Of a DNA stretch of 37,189 bases, positions 26,046-35,150 are shown one piece after another. This DNA is from Aphanocapsa sp. GSE-SYN-MK-11-07L (GTDB taxonomy: Bacteria > Cyanobacteriota > Cyanobacteriia > Thermosynechococcales > Thermosynechococcaceae), in contig JAHHGS010000115.1 of assembly GCA_019359715.1 (NCBI GenBank), positions 1-37,189 of the forward strand. Direction: 5' to 3'. Each line of letters starts with the position of its first letter. The stretch's first letter is position 1. The position numbers were made by a program, and so were the translations under genes. Below the pieces are notes generated by a model. That model saw only the letters and a list, made by a program, of their open reading frames with translations, was not told where the DNA came from and ran no database searches.

Positions 26046-26894
26046 ATGAAAATTGCCACCTGGAATGTCAACTCTATCCGCACCCGCCTCGATCAGGTCA
26101 TGCAGTGGCTAGTGGTTAATCCGGTCGAGGTGCTGTGTTTGCAGGAAACCAAGGTGGTCGATCCTGACTTTCCGCGATCGCCCCTAGAAGCCTTGGGCTA
26201 CAACCTCTACTGTGCTGGGCAAAAATCCTACAACGGCGTGGCAATTCTCAGCCGCGCCCCCTTAGAGCAGGTGAGCGCTGGCTTTGCACCCGTGCTGACT
26301 GACCCCGAACTGCATTCCACCGCCCTCAGCCTAGACGAGCAAAAACGAGTGATCACAGGCGTACTGCCAGGCAATCTGCGAATTGTCAATTTGTATGTCC
26401 CGAATGGTTCGGCGATCGGCAGCGAAAAATATCTTTATAAGCTGAGCTGGCTAGCCATGCTGCGCCAGTATCTCCAGCAGTTACAGTCAACCAAAGCCAA
26501 TGAAATCTTAATCTGCGGTGACTTTAACATTGCCCTCGAAGACCGCGATATTCATGACCCAACCGGGCGCGAGACGCACATTATGGCTTCCGATCTGGAG
26601 CGGCAAGCCCTGCAATCTGTGCTGGAATTAGGCTTTGCCGATAGCCTGCGAAAATTCACCCCCGACGGCGGGCAGTTTAGCTGGTGGGATTATCGAGCCG
26701 CTTCTTTTCGCCGCAATCAAGGCTGGCGGATTGATCACCACTACCTGACGGCAGGACTGTATGAACGGGCGATCGGCTGTCAAATTGACATTACCCCTCG
26801 CAAGCTCCCCCAGCCCAGCGATCATGCGCCTGTAATTATCGAATTACAGTCAAGTGAGCTTTTGCCCTCAAGCCAGAAAATTGAGGGTGAGTAA
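26046..26894 (+). CDS. xthA: Exodeoxyribonuclease III
   Basis: The 282-residue protein has the complete exonuclease III/AP-endonuclease signature: MKIATWNVNSIRTRLDQV, VLCLQETK with metal ligand Glu34, GVAILSR, ICGDFNIA with the Asp/Asn pair, FSWWDYRA, WRIDHHYLT and SDHAPVIIEL with the catalytic Asp-His. It incises DNA at abasic sites and degrades 3' ends in base-excision repair. Length is normal for the family. The last ~15 residues are a non-conserved polar tail. Confidence 0.95.
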   Translation: MKIATWNVNSIRTRLDQVMQWLVVNPVEVLCLQETKVVDPDFPRSPLEALGYNLYCAGQKSYNGVAILSRAPLEQVSAGFAPVLTDPELHSTALSLDEQKRVITGVLPGNLRIVNLYVPNGSAIGSEKYLYKLSWLAMLRQYLQQLQSTKANEILICGDFNIALEDRDIHDPTGRETHIMASDLERQALQSVLELGFADSLRKFTPDGGQFSWWDYRAASFRRNQGWRIDHHYLTAGLYERAIGCQIDITPRKLPQPSDHAPVIIELQSSELLPSSQKIEGE

Positions 26895-27094
26895 GGCGAT
26901 CGCCATCAAAGAGAATACCAGTCAGATCGGCCGGATCAGGATATTTCATTTGGGCAGCAGAGGATTGCGTTCTAATCTTGTCTCGATGGGTCGGATTTCT
27001 TGTTGGGTGAGAGAAATGCCTCTGGGATACGGCGAACTCCACCATCCGCTTCAAAAACTGGGTACGAATTCCGCTACTTTCAGAACCTGTAACC

Positions 27095-27688
27095 TTAACT
27101 ACAACTGCACTTATCTAGAAGAGTATTGAGTTCCGCAGCAATTTTCCAGGGATTTAGACCTTTGAAGGGGGCCGCAATGACTGCTTCATAGGGGTTTCTT
27201 TCCATTTGTTTAACAGCGGCGATCGCTGCTTCGTTCGAGAATCCTCGTCCAGCCACAAGCCATGCCGCTAAAATGTGCCCGGTGCGGCCAACGCCGCCAG
27301 AGCAATGGACAACTACTTTCTCCTGACTCTGGTCGGCAGCCACTAAGAATGGCAAAATCTGACCCATCAAAGTATTGCGTTTGACAAGCTGAAAATCGGG
27401 GATAGGGGCCCAACAAACCCGCTCAATGCCAAAGGTTTGTTGGTAGACTTCAAGCAAATTTGTGTAGCGAATGAGTTGAAACTCAGTCAGCAAGCAGCAG
27501 ACACGCTTGATGTCTTGATGTTGCATGAACTCAATCCACTGATTAACTTGCTCATCACTGTATCCCGGTCGAGCAGAGCCAAATACGATGAGTTCGTGCT
27601 CTGAAGCCGCTGCAAACTTATACATATCTTTGTTGTAAAATTTAAGTCCTAATGTAGCGAACGGAGGCGGCTTAGGCGACTGATTCAC
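27095..27688 (-). CDS. Dual-specificity/tyrosine-phosphatase-like protein
   Basis: The protein of 197 residues contains VVHCSGGVGRTGHILAAWL, the HCx5R phosphatase loop with catalytic Cys and Arg and a following Thr. An upstream WAPIPDF may supply the general acid Asp. The family hydrolyses phosphotyrosine/serine or phosphoinositide-like substrates. Two starts are possible: GTG at 27688, which overlaps the previous gene's stop (GTGA), or ATG at 27628 (MYKFAAASEHELIVFG), where homology to phosphatases more likely begins. The overlap suggests co-expression with the secreted protein upstream, although the two products end up in different compartments. Confidence 0.82.
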   Translation of the reverse strand: MNQSPKPPPFATLGLKFYNKDMYKFAAASEHELIVFGSARPGYSDEQVNQWIEFMQHQDIKRVCCLLTEFQLIRYTNLLEVYQQTFGIERVCWAPIPDFQLVKRNTLMGQILPFLVAADQSQEKVVVHCSGGVGRTGHILAAWLVAGRGFSNEAAIAAVKQMERNPYEAVIAAPFKGLNPWKIAAELNTLLDKCSCS

Positions 27689-28116
27689 TGGGCACCGACT
27701 CGTGGATCACCGTTGGAGAACTTTGGCTGATCTTCGCTTTTGCGATCTAAGGTTCCATCAGCTTGAACATTATTGCCGAAGCCACATTCGCTTCGCTCTT
27801 GCGACTGTTCGACCTGAACTGAAGTCTGCGTAAATTTGAAGGTAATTTCGCAGGCACCATATTCGTCGCTTTCAAAGACACCAACCGCTCCCTCAAGTTT
27901 AAACTGGCCTTCAACCCAACCTGAATTGTATGAAGGGGCACCCTTTGATAACTCAAGTTGGAAGCGAACCGTGTTGCCTGTTTGCTCGGTCTTTAGCCAC
28001 AGTCCTGATTGAGACGGGCCGTCATACGCCCATGACCCCGTGACACTCCCTGCCTGGGCAGCGTCAGCCAAGAACACGAGAGCCAAAGAAGATAGCAAGA
28101 TAGGGATTTTGGGCAT
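27685..28116 (-). CDS. Secreted hypothetical protein
   Basis: The 143-residue protein has a clear signal peptide (MPKIPILLSSLALVFLADAAQA, cleavage before GS). The mature domain is beta-rich (GSWAYDGPSQSGLWLKTEQT, VRFQLELSKGAPSYNSGWVE, GACEITFKF). Two cysteines may form a disulfide. I do not recognise a family. The fold reads like the small lipocalin-like or DUF-type domains that report GxW...V..F.LE patterns. The gene overlaps the phosphatase frame by 4 bases if the GTG start is used there. Confidence 0.7.
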   Translation of the reverse strand: MPKIPILLSSLALVFLADAAQAGSVTGSWAYDGPSQSGLWLKTEQTGNTVRFQLELSKGAPSYNSGWVEGQFKLEGAVGVFESDEYGACEITFKFTQTSVQVEQSQERSECGFGNNVQADGTLDRKSEDQPKFSNGDPRVGAQ

Positions 28117-28237
28117 GAGTGCTTAGCAGCAAAATTTAAGTGTAGTCCTCTATTCTGGGGCATGATAGTTGGATCTGAACCATCAGGTGAGATTGCAGAT
28201 AATTATCCTAATGCCGATCAAGCTGGGAGGGCCATGC

Positions 28238-29803
28238 CTAAATTAAAAACTCCGGCAGTGCTTGATCGTTCCAGACCCCGTGCAACCGCTCCGACACATA
28301 GGGACGCACCAAAAACTTGAGTGGCTCACCCGCTTGGACATCAATCCGCAGAAACGAATAGGGGCGGTGCTTCTGCGACCCTCGACCTTCACGTCCCACA
28401 AAGAGATGAGACTGGGCAACCTTTTGCTCTAGCTGATCGCCTCTCCTCTCAGTCAGGATTGGCCCCTCAGCGCGTTGCCGCCGCAGACTATAGCCACTGC
28501 CGCCACAAATCAGCCAGTGAGTATTGGCATCCCCATGCCCGGTGTCGCCTGTTTTCAGATACTCCAGGCAGTGAGCGTGACCGTTGAGAACCAAATCCAC
28601 GATCGAACGACCCTCTGCTAGCAACCCGACTTTGGCTCCCACCTGATCTAAGACTTGTCTGAGGCGGCGGCGGATGGCGATGGTTTGCGCCTGATGCCAC
28701 TTAGTCGCCTCAGTCACATAGGGAGGATGGTGGAAAAACAGCACTCGCCCCCGCACCTCCGGGGTTTGCCAAGATTGGATCAAACGATCCCGTAGCCAAT
28801 CCAGTTGTGCGATGTCTGTGACGATGGACTCGTCTGCGGTCAGTTGTTTGATGATATCCCGCTGCACCTCCTCAAGTTGCTGTAGTTTGACGCGAATATC
28901 ATCGATTCGTTCTGCCTGTTCCATTAGATCCGGATCTAATTTCCCAGATTCCGCGATCAGTTGCTGCATTTCCAACTCCACCGCAGCGTAACGAGTTTCT
29001 AACGTTCGGCGGTAAGCTTGTCCTGCGCGAGTTTTGGGTAAGGGGGCTGGCTCGTTAAAGGTATTGGAGTCTAAGCCAAAGAAATCAACGCCGCCTTGCC
29101 GAAACATGTAATAGCGGTTAGGCAGCCGGGTGAATTTTCCTGGCTCATAGGTCAGACATCGACCTGTTTCTGTTTTGGTAGTGTAGTGCCGATCGAGATG
29201 TTCTGACAAAAGACCCTGACCCGATAGCTCACGCAGCGGATCGAGAAACGCCTGAGCGTAGGCCTTGCCCTGAAAAGAACCGTGCCAACCCACATCAAAA
29301 TCTAGCTTTGACTCAAACAAGCGACGAAAAGGATAAGCGGCTTGAATCGCCAATCCATAGATCAATGGCAAATCATAATAATCATGATTACCGAGCACCG
29401 GCAAGAACGGCAGGTTAAACACCATCCGATCGTGGGCAATCTGCCGATAGTTCTCGCCACCGACTAGAAATTCTCGATAGGGTTCAATAAAGTTCTTGAG
29501 GTAGAACTCGCTAGAGCCGACTAAATAGATCACATCTCCGGTATGCAAGACAAAGCGGCATTGTTCTCGATGGTGCAACATTTGCTCAGCAATCCGTCGC
29601 TGTGGGTTGAAACCATGATGCTGCCCCGTCCCACTATCACCGATTACAAGAAAGGAAAATTCAGGCTCGTCTGATCGCTGATCTGCCAACACTAGCCGCG
29701 TTTGGTCAATCCCTCGATCATGAATCGCTGGCGATTGCCACTGCACTCGCTCCTGCATCTTCTGAATCTTCACCGCGATTGCGGGATCGCTGACAAATTT
29801 CAT
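28238..29803 (-). CDS. Calcineurin-like metallophosphoesterase
   Basis: The 521-residue protein has the metallophosphoesterase motifs in order: FLVIGDSGTG (Asp56), LHTGDVIY, LGNHDYYD, LFFHHPPY and LVLNGHAHCLEYL. Between the NHD and HHP blocks, residues ~280-345 (LETRYAAVELEMQQLIAESG, IRVKLQQLEEVQRDIIKQL) form a charged coiled-coil insertion. No signal peptide is seen, so it is probably cytoplasmic. The substrate is unknown; the acid-phosphatase-like spacing fits phosphomonoesters. Monocistronic, divergent from mnmG. Confidence 0.85.
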   Translation of the reverse strand: MKFVSDPAIAVKIQKMQERVQWQSPAIHDRGIDQTRLVLADQRSDEPEFSFLVIGDSGTGQHHGFNPQRRIAEQMLHHREQCRFVLHTGDVIYLVGSSEFYLKNFIEPYREFLVGGENYRQIAHDRMVFNLPFLPVLGNHDYYDLPLIYGLAIQAAYPFRRLFESKLDFDVGWHGSFQGKAYAQAFLDPLRELSGQGLLSEHLDRHYTTKTETGRCLTYEPGKFTRLPNRYYMFRQGGVDFFGLDSNTFNEPAPLPKTRAGQAYRRTLETRYAAVELEMQQLIAESGKLDPDLMEQAERIDDIRVKLQQLEEVQRDIIKQLTADESIVTDIAQLDWLRDRLIQSWQTPEVRGRVLFFHHPPYVTEATKWHQAQTIAIRRRLRQVLDQVGAKVGLLAEGRSIVDLVLNGHAHCLEYLKTGDTGHGDANTHWLICGGSGYSLRRQRAEGPILTERRGDQLEQKVAQSHLFVGREGRGSQKHRPYSFLRIDVQAGEPLKFLVRPYVSERLHGVWNDQALPEFLI

Positions 29804-29854
29804 CGCCCCATACCCTCTATTTTGAGCAATTCTCTCGCGATCGTACTCCCTGAC

Positions 29855-29891
29855 CTTACCCCGAAAAAATAGCGAAGGTAAGATTTTTCGG
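29855..29891 (+). promoter_or_regulatory. Interleaved, mutually exclusive hairpins upstream of mnmG
   Basis: CTTACC (29855-29860) pairs with GGTAAG (29877-29882), and the adjacent CCGAAAAA (29861-29868) pairs with TTTTTCGG (29884-29891). The two stems interleave. With no base between the left arms they can hardly coexist, so they would be alternatives. The element lies about 115 bases before the mnmG start and 50 bases from the divergent gene. Function unknown. Confidence 0.35.
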
Positions 29892-30005
29892 TGTTTCTAA
29901 CAGCAAGATCGGTTGAACCCAAGTCTAGACAGATTCAACACTTTCAACCTGATACTCGGTCAACTTGATTTTGGCGGATAATAAGAGAAAAATGCAGATT
30001 TTGCC

Positions 30006-31919
30006 ATGCCATCTGACTCGATTCAGGTTCAAGATGAGTTCGATATTGTTGTGGTCGGGGCCGGCCACGCTGGCTGTGAAGCGGCACTCGCAGCCGCTCG
30101 ACTGGGCTGCCGAACACTGCTGCTAACGCTCAATCTTGACAAAATTGCTTGGCAGCCCTGCAATCCGGCGGTGGGTGGGCCGGCCAAGTCGCAGTTGACC
30201 CACGAAGTCGATGCCCTAGGGGGTGAAATTGGCAAAATTGCCGATCGCACTTACCTACAAAAGCGGCTGCTGAACGACTCGCGGGGGCCAGCCGTCTGGG
30301 CGCTGCGGGCCCAAACCGATAAGCGAGAGTACGCCGCTGTCATGAAAGGGATTGTGGATAACCAGCCCAACTTGACCCTGCGGGAAGGCATGGTGACAGA
30401 TTTAGTCTTGGGCCAGCATGACCAAGTGATTGGGGTGGAAACCTACTTTGGGGTCGGCTTTGGCTGCCGAGCCGTCGTGATTACCACCGGCACCTTTTTA
30501 GGTGGACGAATTTGGGTTGGCAATAAATCAATGCCGGCCGGGCGGGCTGGCGAATTTGCCGCAGAGGGGCTAACCGAAACCTTAAATCGGCTGGGGTTTG
30601 AAACTGGGCGGCTCAAAACTGGCACACCGGCACGAGTCGATCGCCGCACCGTTGACTACGGCAAAATGGAGGCTCAGCCCGCCGACCCCGATCTGCGCTG
30701 GTTTAGCTTTGACCCCGCCGTTTGGGTGGAGCGGGAGCAAATGCCCTGCTACATTACCCGCACCACGGCGGAAACCCATCGGCTGATTCGAGAAAATCTG
30801 CACCTGTCGCCCGTGTATGGCGGCTGGGTCGATGCCAAGGGCCCCCGCTACTGCCCCAGCATTGAAGACAAAATTGTTCGGTTTGCCGACAAGGAAAGCC
30901 ATCAGATTTTTATTGAGCCAGAGGGGCGAGAGATTCCAGAGCTGTATATTCAGGGCTTTTCAACCGGACTGCCGGAAAGTTTACAGCTGACGATGCTGCG
31001 ATCGCTGCCGGGGTTAGAACATTGCGCCATGCTCCGCCCCGCCTACGCGGTTGAGTACGACTATCTGCCAGCCACCCAGTGCTACCCGACCCTGATGACC
31101 AAAAAAATTGAGGGGCTATTCTGCGCCGGACAAATTAACGGCACCACCGGCTATGAAGAAGCGGCCGCCCAAGGAATTGTGGCCGGCATTAACGCCGCCC
31201 GCCTGGTGCAAGACCAAGAGATGATTGTCTTTGCGCGGGAGCAAAGCTACCTGGGTACGCTGCTGGATGACCTCTGCACCAAAGACCTACGGGAGCCGTA
31301 CCGAATGCTGACCAGTCGCTCGGAATATCGGCTGCTGCTGCGCTCGGACAACGCCGATCAGCGCCTCACCCCGTTGGGACGGGAAATTGGGCTGATTGAC
31401 GATCGGCGTTGGCAGTTGTTTAGCGCCAAATATGCCAATATCACGGCTGAAAAAGAGCGCCTGCACGCCACCCGCCTCAAAGAACTTGACCCGATCGGGC
31501 TGGCGATTGCCAGCCAAGCTCAGCAGGTAATTAAAGGTTCGCTGACCCTAGCCGAACTGCTGCGTCGCCCAGGCTTTCATTACTCTGATCTGGAACACTA
31601 CGGGCTGGGCAATTCTGCCTTGAAGCCAAGCGAAAAGGAAGGGGCTGAAATCGACATTAAATATGCTGGCTACATTCAACGGCAGCAGCGGCAAATTGAA
31701 CAAGTGATTCGGCAATCGCACCGCAAACTGCCTCCAGACCTGGACTATGCCAGCATTGACACTCTGTCAATGGAAGCGCGAGAAAAGCTGACCAAGGTTA
31801 AACCGCTGACGATCGGGCAGGCGAGTCGGATTGGTGGCGTCAACCCGGCGGATATTAATGCTTTGCTAGTTTACCTCGAACTCTCCCATCGTTCTGGTCG
31901 TCTGCAAGTTACACAATAG
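30006..31919 (+). CDS. mnmG: tRNA uridine-34 5-carboxymethylaminomethyl modification enzyme MnmG
   Basis: The 637-residue flavoprotein starts with [23 protein letters not shown] (FAD Rossmann motif, residues 12-34) and has the MnmG signatures [59 protein letters not shown] and [17 protein letters not shown]. With MnmE it installs the cmnm5 group on the wobble uridine of certain tRNAs, using FAD, NADH and methylene-tetrahydrofolate. Length is normal. The carboxy-terminal helical domain ([14 protein letters not shown]) that contacts MnmE and tRNA is intact. mnmE is not in the window. Confidence 0.97.
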   Translation: MPSDSIQVQDEFDIVVVGAGHAGCEAALAAARLGCRTLLLTLNLDKIAWQPCNPAVGGPAKSQLTHEVDALGGEIGKIADRTYLQKRLLNDSRGPAVWALRAQTDKREYAAVMKGIVDNQPNLTLREGMVTDLVLGQHDQVIGVETYFGVGFGCRAVVITTGTFLGGRIWVGNKSMPAGRAGEFAAEGLTETLNRLGFETGRLKTGTPARVDRRTVDYGKMEAQPADPDLRWFSFDPAVWVEREQMPCYITRTTAETHRLIRENLHLSPVYGGWVDAKGPRYCPSIEDKIVRFADKESHQIFIEPEGREIPELYIQGFSTGLPESLQLTMLRSLPGLEHCAMLRPAYAVEYDYLPATQCYPTLMTKKIEGLFCAGQINGTTGYEEAAAQGIVAGINAARLVQDQEMIVFAREQSYLGTLLDDLCTKDLREPYRMLTSRSEYRLLLRSDNADQRLTPLGREIGLIDDRRWQLFSAKYANITAEKERLHATRLKELDPIGLAIASQAQQVIKGSLTLAELLRRPGFHYSDLEHYGLGNSALKPSEKEGAEIDIKYAGYIQRQQRQIEQVIRQSHRKLPPDLDYASIDTLSMEAREKLTKVKPLTIGQASRIGGVNPADINALLVYLELSHRSGRLQVTQ

Positions 31920-32047
31920 AGGCAGAGTTGCCAGCAGAAAACCTACTTTCTTGAATCAGCTTAAGTTTTGCCTTCGCCATAACTTTTTCTGGAGATACTT
32001 CAGAGATTACAATATCCACAACTTCTCACAATGGGCGTCCAGACATA

Positions 32048-32236
32048 ATGATTGATTTGCGAACAAAGTTCTTAGCAGCAATACTTGCTAGTGCAACAGT
32101 AGTGACGAGTGGTGTCTTCATTGCAGGCTGCGGTGGTGGAGACTCAGAAAGAGAAGACTCACAACCTGCCCAAGACAGCGATCGCCAAAATCAAGATCAA
32201 GATGATGATGAAAAAAGCGATCGTGAAGACGACTAA
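32048..32236 (+). CDS. Small acidic lipoprotein
   Basis: The 62-residue protein has a lipoprotein signal peptide ending in a lipobox (FIAGC, modified Cys about 27), then GGGDSE and a tail made almost wholly of Asp, Glu, Gln, Ser and Arg (QDSDRQNQDQDDDEKSDRED). The tail looks unstructured and could bind cations. No family recognised. The gene is alone between mnmG and the toxin gene on the opposite strand, 13 bases apart. Confidence 0.65.
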   Translation: MIDLRTKFLAAILASATVVTSGVFIAGCGGGDSEREDSQPAQDSDRQNQDQDDDEKSDREDD

Positions 32237-32249
32237 TCTCCTCATAGCG

Positions 32250-32696
32250 TCAGAAATCGCTGATCGAATCAAATGGGTTGAGCAGGAGAACTCCTGTATC
32301 TGCAAAGTCACTCGCATTCCGGGTGACTAAAGTTAATCCACAGGTGAGGGCTGTAGCGGCAATCTGTTTATCGAGGGCATTTTGCGGCTGGGGAACGCGC
32401 AATCTTCCCCAAACCTGGGCTTCAAGCGCTGTGAAATTTAGAATCTGGTCGGCGTAGTCTTCCACGACGGTTTGCAGCCAGGTTTCTAGCAGCTCTGCTT
32501 GGTTGCGATCGCCCCGATGCCTGATCAGTTCTACTCCCCGCCGTAGTTCGCCAATCGTGATCACACTGAGATAGAGAGGGGCTTTTTGGGCGATCGCAAG
32601 CTGGAAAAACTTCAGAACGCCAGGGTTTGCCTTGGTGCTTTTACGCAGTTCGCTAATGATGTTGGTGTCAATCAAATACGTGGCGGGCTGTGTCAT
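32250..32696 (-). CDS. PIN-domain toxin (FitB/VapC type)
   Basis: The 148-residue PIN protein has the four acidic clusters: LIDTNIISEL (Asp10), ITIGELRRG (Glu), QNALDKQIAATAL (Asp) and TLVTRNASDF (Asp). These form the Mg-dependent ribonuclease site of VapC/FitB toxins, which cleave tRNA or rRNA. It begins 29 bases inside the antitoxin frame, the typical order antitoxin then toxin with coupled translation. No truncation is seen, so it is probably active when freed of its antitoxin. Confidence 0.9.
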   Translation of the reverse strand: MTQPATYLIDTNIISELRKSTKANPGVLKFFQLAIAQKAPLYLSVITIGELRRGVELIRHRGDRNQAELLETWLQTVVEDYADQILNFTALEAQVWGRLRVPQPQNALDKQIAATALTCGLTLVTRNASDFADTGVLLLNPFDSISDF

Positions 32697-32901
32697 CCTG
32701 CACTCGCTCGAAGTCTAAATCGTTGCCAACGTTAGGGATCTGGCTGAGCACTTCTGCCAAAGATTTTCTTTGCGGTTGCATTAATACTTGTTCTAAAATC
32801 TTGCGGTGCTCGGCTTCGGCACTGACCCCATGCTGACTCGCTCTCTGCTTGAGTGCCTTGACAATGGTTTCATTGATGTTGCGGACGATTAAATTTGCCA
32901 T
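32668..32901 (-). CDS. FitA-like ribbon-helix-helix antitoxin
   Basis: The 77-residue protein opens MANLIVRNINETIVKALKQRASQHGVSAEAEHRKIL, the FitA/StbC-type ribbon-helix-helix DNA-binding domain (VRNI strand, helices KALKQRA and AEAEHRKI). Its carboxy-terminal part (NDLDFERVQDDTARHVFD) would wrap the PIN toxin's active site. It should neutralise the toxin and repress the operon by binding a palindromic operator, a candidate for which lies at 32947-32969. Confidence 0.88.
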   Translation of the reverse strand: MANLIVRNINETIVKALKQRASQHGVSAEAEHRKILEQVLMQPQRKSLAEVLSQIPNVGNDLDFERVQDDTARHVFD

Positions 32902-32946
32902 AGACCGTTTTGATTTCAGGGTGACGTTAACATCCTAAATTTCTTA

Positions 32947-32969
32947 CAATGATAGCATTGATATCATTG
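32947..32969 (-). promoter_or_regulatory. Candidate toxin-antitoxin operator
   Basis: CAATGAT (32947-32953) and ATCATTG (32963-32969) form an inverted repeat 46 bases upstream of the antitoxin start. Inside it, TGATAGCA (32950-32957) is followed after one base by TGATATCA (32959-32966). From memory, TGATAGCA/TGCTATCA are the half-sites of the Neisseria FitAB operator, so the match supports autoregulation here. Confidence 0.5.
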
Positions 32970-33371
32970 AGGGCGTAATGGGGTGGCGCTGAACCAATTT
33001 ATCATTGAGCAATATTTTCTAATTCCCCAGCCACCGGCGAACCGATACTGCAAGCTTCTACAGACGAGATCGTTCCGTGCTGCCCCTGGTTTTAGAAACC
33101 TGTTGAAATGTCTATCGGTTTGATTAGTGGAACTTTGCTCCCAACTGATTATTTTTTAACCCCTGAAATAATTAATGCTGAACTCAAAAACCATTGATCA
33201 GTCTGGGATTTGCGATCGCTGATGATTGTCCCGATAAAGAAGGGGATCGCTGATTCTACCTGATTCTTGACAGCTCAATTTTGTGCTTCCTACCTGACCC
33301 GATCAATCTAGGTCAACCGAGCTTCATGAATTCAGGGTGTTATGACGATACAGTAGACGACAGCGTGATTT
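32970..33371. other. Gene-free spacer
   Basis: About 400 bases between the antitoxin operator and the gpmI promoter hold no supported coding region, RNA gene or long repeat. The region is AT-rich, with one HIP1-type octamer (GCGATCGC near 33211). Confidence 0.5.
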
Positions 33372-33400
33372 TTGATACAATTGCTGGATTAATTTAGAAT
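33372..33400 (+). promoter_or_regulatory. Likely gpmI promoter
   Basis: TTGATA (33372-33377) and TAGAAT (33395-33400) are separated by 17 bases, a near-consensus sigma-70 promoter about 118 bases upstream of the gpmI start. CTGGATTAAT is repeated at 33384-33393 and 33407-33416, i.e. in the spacer and at about the transcription start, and may bind a regulator. Confidence 0.5.
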
Positions 33401-33517
33401 CAAGCTCTGGATTAATCAAATCTTTTGCCTTTAGCCATCAAACGCCAACTTGTTCAGCTTACATTGGGCGACGAATATGATTTACGAAGTCATTCAGTGG
33501 GAGGCAAGTCTACCCGC

Positions 33518-35116
33518 ATGGCATTAACACCCGTTTCGCCTGTCGTTCTTGTCATCTTAGATGGTTGGGGTTATCGTGAGCAGACTGAAGGCAATGCGAT
33601 CGCTGCTGCTCACACGCCAGTCATGGATAGCCTTTGGGATGCCTATCCCCACACGCTGATCCACACCTCTGGCAAAGCAGTCGGTTTGCCTAAAGGACAA
33701 ATGGGCAACTCAGAAGTTGGGCATCTCAACATTGGGGCGGGTCGAATTGTCCCCCAAGAGCTCGTCCGAATTTCTGATGCTGCCGAAGATGGCAGCTTGC
33801 TCTCCAACCCTAACCTTGTCCAAGCCTGTCAAGTTGTCAAGCAGCGCGGCAGCAAGCTGCATTTGATTGGTCTCTGCTCAGAGGGCGGTGTGCATTCTCA
33901 CCTTGACCATCTGTTTGCCTTGCTCGATTTGGCCAAAGCTGAGGGGATCAGTAACGTCTGTATCCACGCGATTAGCGATGGGCGAGACACCCTGCCCACC
34001 GATGGCAAATTAGCCATGCTCCGCTTACAGGAGAAAATTGACCAAGTTGGGGTCGGACAAATTGTCACCCTCAGCGGGCGCTATTACGCAATGGATCGCG
34101 ATCGGCGCTGGGATCGAATTCAGCAAGCCTATGACGTGATCACCTCTGACCAAAACATCCAGCCTAAATCTGCTGCGGATGTGCTGGCGGAGGCCTATGC
34201 TGCTGGGATGACCGATGAATTTTTATTGCCGACTCGGCTTGCACCCGGAGCCGTCACGGCTGGAGATGGCGTAATTTTCTTCAACTTCCGCCCCGATCGA
34301 TCGCGCCAACTGACCCATGCATTGATTGATCCCAATTTCACAGGATTTGAGCGATCGCAGATTACTCCCCTAGAATTTGTCACCTTTACGCAGTACGATG
34401 CCAGTCTGACAACGGCGATCGCCTTTCCACCCCAAAACTTGAGCAACATCTTGGGTGAAGTGATCGCTGAGCATGGCCTAAAGCAACTACGGGCCGCCGA
34501 AACTGAAAAGTATGCCCACGTCACCTATTTCTTTAACGGCGGCATCGAAGACCCGCTGGCAGGGGAAGATCGGCTGTTAATCAACAGCCCAATGGTGGCG
34601 ACCTATAATCAGGCGCCGCAAATGTCGGCAAACGAGTTGACCCAAGCCGTTAGCGCCAAGATTGCCGAACAGATTTACGCCTTGGTCGTGATCAATTACG
34701 CCAATCCCGATATGGTGGGTCATACAGGACTAATCCCGGCTACCGTACAGGCGATCGAAACCGTCGATCGCAATTTGGGCAAGCTGATTGAGAGCGTGAT
34801 CAAAGTCGGCGGTACGCTGCTGATTACGGCTGACCACGGCAACGCTGAGTGTATGATTGACCCGCAGGGACACCCGTGGACTGCTCACACGACTAATCCC
34901 GTTCCGTTCATTGTGGTGGAAGGCGAAAAACGCAAGATCCCCGGTCATGGGGCGGAAGTAAATTTGCGCGCTGATGGCTGTTTGGCCGACATTGCCCCGA
35001 CTATTTTGGAGATCCTCAATTTACCTCAACCGGAGGAAATGACTGGGCGATCGCTGCTTGAGCCAGTCGAGGTAGATTTGCGCCCCAGTCGAAGCCCTGT
35101 ACGTGTCCGGTTATAA
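33518..35116 (+). CDS. gpmI: 2,3-bisphosphoglycerate-independent phosphoglycerate mutase
   Basis: The start is ATG 33518 (MALTPVSPVVLVILDGWGYRE), with GGGAGG 13-18 bases before it; the longer open frame upstream lacks homology-like sequence. The 532-residue enzyme carries the metal-site blocks VILDGWG, GNSEVGHLNIGAGR (catalytic Ser), GLCSEGGVHSHLDH, HAISDGRDT, FFNFRPDRSRQL, NYANPDMVGHTG and LITADHGNAECM. It interconverts 3- and 2-phosphoglycerate with two Mn ions in glycolysis and carbon partitioning; in cyanobacteria the PII-interacting PirC controls this enzyme class. secG follows immediately, probably in the same operon. Confidence 0.96.
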   Translation: MALTPVSPVVLVILDGWGYREQTEGNAIAAAHTPVMDSLWDAYPHTLIHTSGKAVGLPKGQMGNSEVGHLNIGAGRIVPQELVRISDAAEDGSLLSNPNLVQACQVVKQRGSKLHLIGLCSEGGVHSHLDHLFALLDLAKAEGISNVCIHAISDGRDTLPTDGKLAMLRLQEKIDQVGVGQIVTLSGRYYAMDRDRRWDRIQQAYDVITSDQNIQPKSAADVLAEAYAAGMTDEFLLPTRLAPGAVTAGDGVIFFNFRPDRSRQLTHALIDPNFTGFERSQITPLEFVTFTQYDASLTTAIAFPPQNLSNILGEVIAEHGLKQLRAAETEKYAHVTYFFNGGIEDPLAGEDRLLINSPMVATYNQAPQMSANELTQAVSAKIAEQIYALVVINYANPDMVGHTGLIPATVQAIETVDRNLGKLIESVIKVGGTLLITADHGNAECMIDPQGHPWTAHTTNPVPFIVVEGEKRKIPGHGAEVNLRADGCLADIAPTILEILNLPQPEEMTGRSLLEPVEVDLRPSRSPVRVRL

Positions 35117-35150
35117 TTACATTACTAATAAGTCGGCTGAAGTTAATACT

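Noticed and set aside
26836-27129. Frames on both strands after xthA
   Set aside because: Overlap each other and xthA, no motifs; treated as spacer.
29855-29891. H-type pseudoknot upstream of mnmG
   Set aside because: Zero bases between the two left arms cannot span an 8-bp stem, so competing hairpins are more plausible than a pseudoknot.
32109-32330. 73-codon frame overlapping the small lipoprotein
   Set aside because: Out-of-frame reading of the lipoprotein gene, lysine-rich mirror of its acidic tail, runs into the toxin gene.
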